From an uncultured Bacteroidota bacterium (lineage in GTDB: Bacteria; Bacteroidota; Bacteroidia; Chitinophagales; Chitinophagaceae), in contig CAINOM010000586.1 in assembly GCA_903851455.1 (NCBI GenBank), forward strand, positions 1 to 6,995: DNA of 6,995 nucleotides, in the 5' to 3' direction. The stretch's first letter is position 1. Every line of letters begins with the position of its first letter. Shown here piece after piece: positions 1 to 4,559 of this stretch. Position numbers and translations under genes: made by a program. The notes beneath the pieces are model-generated. The model searched no databases, was not told the DNA's origin, and saw only the letters and a list, made by a program, of their open reading frames with translations.

Positions 1-206
1 AAGATATGCTTATTGAGCGGAAGGTCTATGAGTCCGCCAACTTTACCGCTGGCTATGGCAGAAACGGAAGCACTTGTAAAATTGAGCGGCGGGGCAAAAT
101 GCATAGTGCTCATGCCTATCCCGGCTTCAGGACCATAACCCAACTGGGCATGCGCGGATGGTGCGCCGAGCAATAATGCTATTAGTAATAGGCGGAAGTA
201 TCGCAT
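1..206 (-). CDS. Secreted outer-membrane beta-barrel protein, N-terminal part (runs off left edge)
   Basis: Reading leftward from an ATG at 206-204, the frame stays open for 68 codons to the window edge. It begins with a clear Sec signal peptide: MRYFR, a Leu/Ile/Ala-rich core, then a cleavage-like SAHA|Q at about residue 20. The mature part starts QLGYGPEAGIGMS and continues with alternating small and hydrophobic residues, ending in LIDLPLNKHI, which suits the first strands of a PorT-like outer-membrane barrel. It resembles the complete protein encoded at 893-1654, which begins QVLLAPEAG after its own signal and has NLNFALSKHF at the matching place, so the two are probably paralogues. The start is well supported because a TACCTTTG promoter box lies only 6 bases upstream. 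The specific function is unknown, and the C-terminal part is missing from this window. Confidence 0.75.
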   Translation of the reverse strand, partial: MRYFRLLLIALLLGAPSAHAQLGYGPEAGIGMSTMHFAPPLNFTSASVSAIASGKVGGLIDLPLNKHI

Positions 207-212
207 ACGGCC

Positions 213-220
213 CAAAGGTA
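213..220 (-). promoter_or_regulatory. Bacteroidota -7 promoter box (TACCTTTG) for the 1-206 gene
   Basis: On the minus strand TACCTTTG is an exact match to the Bacteroidota sigma-ABfr -7 consensus TAnnTTTG. It ends 6 bases before the ATG, so the transcript would be leaderless or nearly so. No TTG (-33 element) is seen at the expected 19-21 base spacing. That position (about 240-242) lies inside the REP hairpin at 239-251. Confidence 0.55.
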
Positions 221-238
221 GGCAAGTATTACCGATCA

Positions 239-287
239 GCCCTGAAGGGGCGAAATCTGCCAGCGCAGGGTGCAGCCCTGCGATACT
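239..287 (+). repeat. REP-like two-hairpin repeat, left copy
   Basis: Reading rightward: a small hairpin GCCCTGAAGGGGC (239-251), a 12-base spacer, a second hairpin with stem CGCAGGG/CCCTGCG around loop TGCAG (264-282), then ATACT (283-287). The same order occurs in inverted orientation at 793-842. The first hairpin is identical in both copies, while the second stem differs by paired changes. Confidence 0.75.
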
Positions 288-312
288 ATTGTACGCCGCG
301 GGTCTACAAATT

Positions 313-765
313 CTAGTCCCAAACATAGCGCTCGTCATATTCCACATCATATTTTTTCAGAAACAAACGGTATTCATCCTGAAAAGTGTTTGTGCTATGA
401 TGCAACTTTTGATTAGCGATGTAAGCAATGACGGTTTTGATCTCGGAAGGATTTACTGAAAAAGCACCATAACCGTCCTGCCAATAAAAATTCTTCAGTG
501 TATCATGTTTGGTTTTCATCCATTTTGACGAGTGCGACTTTATCTCTTCCAGCAGTTTCATCAATGCGATCTTCTTTGAAAGCATGCAAAGTATGTGAAT
601 ATGGTCCGTGTAACCTCCTACTGTTATTGGAGGACAGTCCAGGCTCTTGCAAATATTACCCAGGTAGTTGTACAATTCATCTTCGTACGCCGGCAGTATA
701 GTGGGTTCGCGATATTTGGTGCTAAACACAAGGTGCACATAATTTTTTACAAGCGACTGTCCCAT
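313..765 (-). CDS. REP-associated tyrosine transposase (RAYT; IS200-like Y1 HUH endonuclease)
   Basis: A 150-aa protein that matches the Y1_Tnp family along its length. It is predicted to be a single-strand DNA nicking/rejoining enzyme that forms a 5'-phosphotyrosine link. Visible features are the N-terminal strand YVHLVFSTKYR (9-19), the metal-binding HUH motif H55-I-H57 in DHIHIL, the block YWQDGYGAFSV (94-104) typical of this family, and the catalytic tyrosine Y115 in AYIANQKLHH. The length is normal for IS200/RAYT transposases and the gene looks intact. The ATG at 765 is kept because residues from 5 onward already match the family. Flanking hairpin repeats and the absence of an accessory tnpB favour a RAYT that processes REP sequences. 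Its likely substrates are the repeats at 239-287 and 793-842 and related copies elsewhere in the genome. Confidence 0.9.
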   Translation of the reverse strand: MGQSLVKNYVHLVFSTKYREPTILPAYEDELYNYLGNICKSLDCPPITVGGYTDHIHILCMLSKKIALMKLLEEIKSHSSKWMKTKHDTLKNFYWQDGYGAFSVNPSEIKTVIAYIANQKLHHSTNTFQDEYRLFLKKYDVEYDERYVWD

Positions 766-792
766 AGAGCGGCAGTGATTAATTTATTCGGG

Positions 793-842
793 AGTATCGA
801 TGGGCTGTCACCCATCGTTGACAGATTACGCCCCTTCAGGGC
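793..842 (-). repeat. REP-like two-hairpin repeat, right copy (inverted)
   Basis: Read on the minus strand from 842: hairpin GCCCTGAAGGGGC (842-830, identical to the left copy), a 12-base spacer matching the left spacer at 9 of 12 positions, a hairpin with stem CGATGGG/CCCATCG around loop TGACAG (817-798), then ATACT. Compared with the left copy, two base pairs of the second stem differ on both sides, so pairing is kept. This indicates the fold is what is conserved. Confidence 0.75.
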
Positions 843-892
843 TTGCCGTGTACTGTGAGTGAGATCTTTTAGTATTATTCTCTCCATAAAGC

Positions 893-1654
893 CTACTTCT
901 TCTTATTCCTCCTCTCCTCTCTTTCCTTTTCCTTTCGCTTCTGCTCCTTCTTCTCCTCTTTCGCTTCTTTCTTAGTGATCACTTTTCCATTCTTATCATG
1001 GTACACCTTTTTCTTTACTGCGGTGAAAGCATATCCGAGTGTGAACCGTATATCCTGGTTGTAGGTTCCATGCTTGGTATCGATTGTCGGGTTCTTTTTA
1101 TCGCCCATCGGCGTCATATTATTAAATCCCTGCGAATAGGTGCCACGCACATACAGGCCATGTATGATCTGTATCATCAGCCAGCCCTGCGCGCCATAGT
1201 CCCACCGGTTGATGTCATCGGCCGCGCCATTGCCTATACGCATATCGCGGGAGCTTGGCAATGTGCCGGTGAGTCTTACGATACCATCCTGGTTAATATC
1301 CATATATGGCCCTGCGCCGATAAAGAAGTGACTATTGTCCGGACCGATCTGGTACTCCAGGCTCAGCGGAATTTGAAAGGTATTCATCCCCTCAAACAGG
1401 TTCTGACCCCTGTATGGACAGGTGTACCCGTTGCGCACAAAGAAAACACCGGGCAGCAGCGAAAAATGTTTGCTGAGCGCAAAGTTGAGGTTGGCGCCAA
1501 GAGCATACGCGTTCTTGCCCGTGCGGAGATGTCCGTCGGTGGTACCGGTGTAGTTGCAAATATTGTAACCTGCCTCAGGTGCCAGCAATACCTGCGCAGA
1601 TGCAGAAGTTGCGTTTAAAAAAAGCCCGGCAAATAATAAATAAATTGGTTTCAT
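893..1654 (-). CDS. PorT-like outer-membrane beta-barrel protein with charged C-terminal tail
   Basis: A 253-aa protein. The chosen start (ATG at 1654) gives a good signal peptide, MKPIYLLFAGLFLNATSASA|Q, cut near residue 20. Upstream in-frame ATGs exist, but they lie inside the preceding aminotransferase gene and before the TATATTTG promoter box at 1681-1688. Residues 21-210 show repeated amphipathic strands (LGANLNFALSKHF, FQIPLSLEYQIG, HFFIGAGPYMDI, QDIRFTLGYAF), as in small outer-membrane barrels of the PorT/OmpW-like class in Bacteroidota. F210 looks like the closing aromatic of the last strand. Residues 211-253 are unusual: VYHDKNGKVITKKEA followed by a Lys/Glu/Arg-only helix ending in RRNKKK. 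This tail should project into the periplasm. The gene probably descends from the same ancestor as the truncated gene at the left edge. Substrate or role is unknown. Confidence 0.75.
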   Translation of the reverse strand: MKPIYLLFAGLFLNATSASAQVLLAPEAGYNICNYTGTTDGHLRTGKNAYALGANLNFALSKHFSLLPGVFFVRNGYTCPYRGQNLFEGMNTFQIPLSLEYQIGPDNSHFFIGAGPYMDINQDGIVRLTGTLPSSRDMRIGNGAADDINRWDYGAQGWLMIQIIHGLYVRGTYSQGFNNMTPMGDKKNPTIDTKHGTYNQDIRFTLGYAFTAVKKKVYHDKNGKVITKKEAKEEKKEQKRKEKEREERRNKKK

Positions 1655-1680
1655 AACTAGTTGACTAAAATAAGTGCACT

Positions 1681-1688
1681 CAAATATA
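1681..1688 (-). promoter_or_regulatory. -7 promoter box (TATATTTG) for the 893-1654 gene
   Basis: On the minus strand TATATTTG fits the Bacteroidota TAnnTTTG box and lies 26 bases before the ATG at 1654, in the 43-base gap after the aminotransferase gene. It suggests separate transcription rather than pure read-through. No convincing TTG is seen at the -33 spacing. Confidence 0.45.
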
Positions 1689-1697
1689 ATACATATT

Positions 1698-2522
1698 TTA
1701 TGCCTGCCTGTCTGTAAGTAAATTATGAATGTCGCGGGTTTGTTCGTTGCCATATTGCCTGGTGTCAATGGAGCCTATCCATCGCACCTGTTTTATGGCA
1801 TTGGTCAGGAATACCTCATCGGCACTTAAAAGCTCTTCGATCCAAAGGCGTTTTATTCCGGCCCCTGTTACTTCGATAACATGCCGCCTCATCACGCCTG
1901 CTACACAACCGTCGTCAAGCGGTGGTGTGTACACTTTCTTTTTCTTTATCCAAAAGATATTAGCAATAGTACTTTCAATAACATTCCCCGCCGTGTTGCA
2001 GATAAGGGCATCGTTCCACTTATTAGCCATAGCCTGTTGCGCAGCTACGGCATAGATCAGAGCGTTGCAGGATTTTAAGTTGCTGAGCGTATCTATGCTT
2101 TTTGCAACGCCTGTAGCTATGCCTGCTACCAGCCCGTTCTCATTAAGCTGAAGCGTGCTCTCATCCAGCGGGAAGCATTCTATCAAGAAGCCGGGCTTGT
2201 GGCTATCCCGGTCATAGAGGCCGCCACCCCCTGCAAACAATTGCACGCGCACACGGCAGCGTTTTTCAAGTTTATTTTTCTTTACAGTTTGGAGTACTTC
2301 TTTTTCCAGGTATTCCGGCGTCATCAGGGCGGGCAATTCAAAATGCAAGGTTGCGGCTCCTGCAAACAGCCGCTCCCAGTGGTAATGCCCCAGCCTGATG
2401 ACGCCATCCTGCACCAACATGGTTTCAAACAGTCCATATCCATACCGGAATGCGCCATTATCTACCGGCAATGCGACGCTGGTAGTTTCTGTTATCTTTC
2501 CGTTCAGGTTGATGTATTTCAA
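1698..2522 (-). CDS. Aminotransferase class IV (aminodeoxychorismate lyase / branched-chain aminotransferase-like)
   Basis: A PLP enzyme of fold type IV, 274 aa from the proposed TTG start. Features: DNGAFRYGYGLFETM (21-35), the family's N-terminal signature, with R26 and E33; the Schiff-base lysine K150 in LSNLKSCNALIY; E183 in VIESTIANIFW, which contacts the PLP ring nitrogen in this family; the glycine turn and basic residues in GCVAGVMRRHVIE (205-217); and the C-terminal block EVFLTNAIKQVRWI (236-249). Overall it looks closest to aminodeoxychorismate lyase (PabC, p-aminobenzoate/folate synthesis), but these motifs are shared with branched-chain and D-amino-acid aminotransferases, so no symbol is given. 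Upstream ATGs at 2579 and 2618 would add 19 or 32 residues unlike the family, and both lie beyond the TACCTTAG box at 2530-2537. TTG at 2522-2520 gives MKYINLNGKI, a normal family N-terminus. Confidence 0.85.
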   Translation of the reverse strand: MKYINLNGKITETTSVALPVDNGAFRYGYGLFETMLVQDGVIRLGHYHWERLFAGAATLHFELPALMTPEYLEKEVLQTVKKNKLEKRCRVRVQLFAGGGGLYDRDSHKPGFLIECFPLDESTLQLNENGLVAGIATGVAKSIDTLSNLKSCNALIYAVAAQQAMANKWNDALICNTAGNVIESTIANIFWIKKKKVYTPPLDDGCVAGVMRRHVIEVTGAGIKRLWIEELLSADEVFLTNAIKQVRWIGSIDTRQYGNEQTRDIHNLLTDRQA

Positions 2523-2545
2523 GATGATGCTAAGGTAAAATAGTT
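2494..2545. repeat. Direct repeat copy A (5' end and promoter of the aminotransferase gene)
   Basis: This stretch recurs in the same orientation at 3335-3387 with 6 substitutions and one inserted A. It holds the aminotransferase promoter box, TTG start and first ten codons. The two copies bracket the PIN toxin-antitoxin module (2661-3294). Confidence 0.8.
2530..2537 (-). promoter_or_regulatory. -7 promoter box (TACCTTAG) for the aminotransferase gene
   Basis: On the minus strand TACCTTAG differs from TAnnTTTG at one base and ends 7 bases before the TTG start. The duplicated copy at 3372-3379 reads TACCTTTA. A TTG sits about 22 bases upstream of the box, slightly wider than the usual 19-21. 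Transcription would begin at or just before the start codon. Confidence 0.45.
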
Positions 2546-2633
2546 GCAGGGATTTGAGACAATGAAATAGTTTGACCATTGGTTTTCGTGCTCCTACATA
2601 CCAGCTAACCCAGACCATTTGTTCATTTTTTCG

Positions 2634-2641
2634 TATATTTA
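2634..2641 (+). promoter_or_regulatory. Possible -7 box (TATATTTA) for the PIN toxin-antitoxin operon
   Basis: TATATTTA matches TAnnTTTG except for the last base and lies 19 bases before the antitoxin ATG. A TTG is present (2619-2621), but with only 12 bases between it and the box, too close for a normal -33 element. This is a weak call. Confidence 0.3.
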
Positions 2642-2660
2642 CAGTGCTTAACGTATCTAA

Positions 2661-2900
2661 ATGCTTAGAGAAATCGTCACTACCACGGGGTCCTCATATA
2701 CTTTGCAGTTTCCCAAAGAAATGCTTGGAAAAACCGTGGAGATCATAGCGTTTGAATTAAATGAAACGCATAGCGAGCCCATAAATAAAGAGAGTAAAGA
2801 ACTTAGAATAAAAGCAATAGAAGAGATCACAAAAAACTCCCTCATTGACCTAAGCAAATTTAAGTTTAACAGAAACGACGCAAATAATTACGATGGCTAA
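2661..2900 (+). CDS. Antitoxin partner of a PIN-domain toxin (AbrB-like N-terminus likely)
   Basis: A 79-aa protein directly upstream of, and overlapping by 8 bases, a PIN-domain gene. This is the classic antitoxin-first arrangement of VapBC-type modules. The N-terminal half (REIVTTTGSSYTLQFPKEML, then GKTVEIIAFEL) looks like the beta-strand DNA-binding fold of SpoVT/AbrB-like antitoxins, with the typical strand-PKEMLGK-strand pattern. The C-terminal half is a charged helix (ESKELRIKAIEEITKN) followed by a short tail, DLSKFKFNRNDANNYDG. In VapB-type proteins this region wraps the toxin, and an Arg can enter the PIN active site. By analogy with the family the complex should repress its own promoter. 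No clear palindromic operator is visible in the 42 bases between this gene and the upstream divergent frame. The family name is not certain, but the role is well supported by context. Confidence 0.75.
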   Translation: MLREIVTTTGSSYTLQFPKEMLGKTVEIIAFELNETHSEPINKESKELRIKAIEEITKNSLIDLSKFKFNRNDANNYDG

Positions 2901-3294
2901 TCCTACCGCTGTAGACTCAAACGTCTTAATTTATTTGCATGATAAATTCGATACCAGGAAAAGAACAATTGCCGAGAATATTCTTGCTGACGCCCCAAAG
3001 ATCTCATCACAGGTAGTATCGGAATATATAAACGTAACACGCAGACTGCTTGACTTGCCCAAACCCACCATCTTAAGGCAATGTGCTGCATTGTTTGAAC
3101 ACTGTGAGCTCATTATTGTCAATCCGAATACGCTTGTTGCGGCAGCAAACTTGATAGACAAACATGGGTTTCAGATATTTGACTCAATCATTGTTGCAGC
3201 AGCTTTGGAAGCAAACTGCTCAGTTTTGTACTCTGAAGATATGCAGAACGGTTTTACAATCAACAATATGACGATCGTCAACCCATTCTTATAA
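2893..3294 (+). CDS. PIN-domain toxin (VapC-like ribonuclease)
   Basis: A 133-aa protein spanning a single PIN domain, the usual VapC length. The acidic residues that bind Mg2+/Mn2+ in this family are all in place: D8 in AVDSNVLIY, E44 in SSQVVSEYINV, D97 in GFQIFDSIIVAAAL, and D116 in LYSEDMQNG. The toxin should therefore be catalytically competent. VapC toxins cleave specific RNAs such as tRNAs or the 23S sarcin-ricin loop; the target here cannot be read from the sequence. The ATG at 2893 overlaps the antitoxin stop (ATGGCTAA), consistent with translational coupling. No terminator hairpin is seen after the stop. A duplicated fragment of the aminotransferase 5' end begins 40 bases downstream. 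Confidence 0.9.
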   Translation: MANPTAVDSNVLIYLHDKFDTRKRTIAENILADAPKISSQVVSEYINVTRRLLDLPKPTILRQCAALFEHCELIIVNPNTLVAAANLIDKHGFQIFDSIIVAAALEANCSVLYSEDMQNGFTINNMTIVNPFL

Positions 3295-3334
3295 ATCCAT
3301 CCTGCGACTGCATGGCGTCCGAACAGCTCATAAT

Positions 3335-3387
3335 ATCTTTCCGCTTAAATTGATGTAGTTCAAGATGGTGCTAAAGGTAAAATAGTT
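3335..3387 (-). pseudogene. Relic of an aminotransferase gene 5' end (direct repeat copy B)
   Basis: On the minus strand this fragment carries a TACCTTTA promoter box (3379-3372), a TTG codon (3363-3361) and codons for KYINLNGKI-like NYINLSGKI, then meets a TGA stop at 3330-3328. It matches 2494-2545 with 6 substitutions and one extra A. Similarity ends abruptly at both sides. Within the codons three of the differences are silent (AAC/AAT, CTG/TTA), a pattern expected if the copy derives from a once-functional homologous gene rather than a fresh duplication. It cannot encode a working enzyme, though its promoter might still fire. Confidence 0.75.
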
Positions 3388-3494
3388 TGATGTATGAATA
3401 GGAAAGTGGGAGTGGAATTGTATTTTTAATTGGCGATGATGGGATGTAAATAAATCCGTCGAGGCTTTCTGAAAATAAACCTATAGATTGATTT

Positions 3495-4058
3495 ATGAAA
3501 ATTGTTCGTACCTTTACTGATGTTAAGATAGCTGATAGTCAGCTATGGACTGTTGTATACGATAAAGAGGATACGGATGAATTCAACAGACTATTTGATC
3601 TTTGGAACGATGAGGAATATTTGAGATCATTTTTTAAAGAGCATATCAGCGATCTGAAAAGTGATTTTTGGGGTAAAATGTCAATCAAAGATGCTGTTTT
3701 TAAAGCATTGAATGAAGCAGAGATTTTTGAGGACATGTTATTAGAAATAGGGCATGGGCGGACATGGAAAGGAAAAACCAATGTAAAGCAATTTTTCCAA
3801 CCACTCAATAATCTGGAATACAATGATAAAGTATATCAAAAGAAGAAAGCGAAGCCGGAAAGTAAATTACCATTTTTACGGTTGTACGCCATTCGACTTG
3901 CTGATGACAGTTTCATAGTAACCGGTGGTGCAATAAAGCTTACGGACAAGATGAATGGTAAGAAACATCTTGAAAAGGAGTTAGCTAAGTTGGAACAAGT
4001 AAAGCAATATTTAAAGAACAACGGTATTTTATATTTTGAAGATCTAATCTCTGTTTAG
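3495..4058 (+). CDS. Candidate RelE/HigB-like toxin of unfamiliar 187-aa architecture
   Basis: A 187-aa protein whose stop is followed after one base by the ATG of an XRE-type regulator, the toxin-first order seen in higBA and related modules. The C-terminal half (about 96-178) has a RelE/Gp49-like layout: FFQPLNN, a basic stretch KVYQKKKAK, strands FLRLYAIRL and [12 protein letters not shown], then a charged helix, [19 protein letters not shown]. The N-terminal half (1-90) is acidic and rich in aromatic and hydrophobic residues ([39 protein letters not shown]) and is absent from minimal RelE toxins of 90-110 aa. It may be a helical extension that regulates the toxin or binds its partner. I do not recognise a characterised member. 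The assignment rests on gene order plus the C-terminal pattern. Its A/T-rich codon use suggests acquisition. An alternative is a non-toxic partner of the HTH protein. Confidence 0.6.
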   Translation: MKIVRTFTDVKIADSQLWTVVYDKEDTDEFNRLFDLWNDEEYLRSFFKEHISDLKSDFWGKMSIKDAVFKALNEAEIFEDMLLEIGHGRTWKGKTNVKQFFQPLNNLEYNDKVYQKKKAKPESKLPFLRLYAIRLADDSFIVTGGAIKLTDKMNGKKHLEKELAKLEQVKQYLKNNGILYFEDLISV

Positions 4059-4059
4059 T

Positions 4060-4437
4060 ATGTCTGAAATAAGAAAAAAGTTAGGTGAGCTAAGCAAGGG
4101 CGAAAGCAGTGCGTGGGCCGAAAAAGCCCAGTGGCGGCGTGAGAACCGTGCCTGGCTGAAAAAATCGCATGCCATTGCCTTTGAAGTGCTGGAAGCGCTG
4201 GACGAGAAGAAGCTCACACAGAAAAAGCTGGCTGCATTAATGAATGTAACGCCTCAATATGTAAACAATATTGTAAAGGGCAGTGAAAACCTGACACTTG
4301 AGACTATCGCAAAACTTGAAAAAGCATTGGGAATCGAGTTAATGACGATTGTAAAATTTGAAAGGAAAGTAGCCGCTTTACCAAGGCAAGCTGTAAAGGC
4401 ATCTGTGGGCAAAACGACGAATAAAAAGGCTGCTTAA
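4060..4437 (+). CDS. XRE/Cro-type helix-turn-helix antitoxin or regulator
   Basis: A 125-aa DNA-binding protein. The helix-turn-helix lies at about residues 50-94 ([20 protein letters not shown], then [25 protein letters not shown]), a textbook Cro/C1-type HTH with the Q-K-K-L-A first helix and T-P-Q-Y-V-N-N recognition helix. The N-terminal 45 residues form a charged, tryptophan-containing helix (W19, W25, W32) that could hold or neutralise the upstream protein. The C-terminal 25 residues are basic and probably disordered ([13 protein letters not shown]). With the ATG only one base after the preceding stop, the pair is almost certainly co-transcribed and translationally coupled. As antitoxin it would be expected to repress the shared promoter upstream of 3495. 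Codon use is richer in G/C than in the two flanking genes. Confidence 0.8.
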   Translation: MSEIRKKLGELSKGESSAWAEKAQWRRENRAWLKKSHAIAFEVLEALDEKKLTQKKLAALMNVTPQYVNNIVKGSENLTLETIAKLEKALGIELMTIVKFERKVAALPRQAVKASVGKTTNKKAA

Positions 4438-4452
4438 GTTTAATTAACGTGG

Positions 4453-4478
4453 CTGAGTCCCGCGAAGACGGGACTCGG
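4453..4478. repeat. Perfect palindromic hairpin after the HTH gene (no U-tract)
   Basis: GAGTCCCG (4455-4462) and CGGGACTC (4469-4476) form a perfect 8-bp stem around loop CGAAGA, extendable by a G-T and a C-G pair to 4453-4478. No T-run follows on either strand, so it is not a canonical intrinsic terminator. It could still stop or stabilise the toxin-antitoxin mRNA, or be one copy of a dispersed palindromic repeat. Confidence 0.5.
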
Positions 4479-4512
4479 GGGTAATGACAAATAAAATCAA
4501 GCAATAAAAGCG

Positions 4513-4559
4513 ATGAGAAATAATTATGTACGTGTAGTTTTCTCGCTTTTTTCCTGTGC
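4513..4559 (+). other. Displaced start and signal peptide of the following lipoprotein (frame-split)
   Basis: The ATG at 4513 opens MRNNYVRVVFSLF, then reads SCAC and stops at 4564-4566. The downstream lipoprotein frame, read upstream, continues as SFLAFFLCLLISC. One extra T in the T6 run at 4547-4552 would join them into MRNNYVRVVFSLFFLCLLIS followed by the lipobox Cys: a basic N-terminus, hydrophobic core and LISC lipobox. This looks like a one-base loss in a homopolymer. Sequencing error, true mutation, phase variation and slippage cannot be told apart here. Confidence 0.6.

Larger units (their letters stand above)
239..842 (-). mobile_element. RAYT unit: Y1 transposase gene bracketed by inverted REP-like repeats
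   Basis: A 604-bp unit holds one HUH/Y1 transposase gene (313-765) with a 49-50 base two-hairpin repeat at each end in opposite orientation. The repeats end 25 bases beyond the gene's stop and begin 27 bases before its start, a near-symmetric layout. There is no TnpB/IscB gene, which argues against an IS605-type element. The arrangement is that of a REP-associated tyrosine transposase (RAYT) with its own REP copies. RAYTs are generally thought to act on REPs rather than to jump as ordinary insertion sequences, so independent mobility of the unit is uncertain. No target-site duplication is evident. Confidence 0.7.

Noticed and set aside
239..842. A complete IS605-type element or a classic insertion sequence
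   Set aside because: There is no TnpB/IscB gene and no evident target duplication, and the repeats are REP-type hairpin pairs. RAYT is the better description.
998..1618. A 206-codon open frame on the plus strand opposite the barrel-protein gene
   Set aside because: The minus-strand product has a signal peptide, strand pattern and promoter box. The plus-strand product has none of these.
1655..1768. N-terminal extension of the barrel protein to an ATG at 1768
   Set aside because: It would overlap the aminotransferase gene and place 38 extra residues before a perfect signal peptide. The promoter box at 1681-1688 lies inside the extension.
2657..2857. Minus-strand open frame opposite the antitoxin gene
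   Set aside because: The overlapping plus-strand antitoxin/PIN pair has family features and the 8-base overlap typical of such operons. The reverse frame has no supporting signal.
3388..3494. Further gene or relic between the aminotransferase fragment and the 187-aa protein
   Set aside because: Nothing recognisable is present: an A/T-rich stretch with stops in all frames, no further match to the aminotransferase gene and no clear promoter box.
4510..4552. Intrinsic terminator (GC...GAGAAA / TTTCTCGC followed by T6)
   Set aside because: The stem is A/T-rich, needs a 3-base bulge and has an 18-base loop. It also overlaps the apparent lipoprotein start codon and signal sequence, so it is more likely chance.
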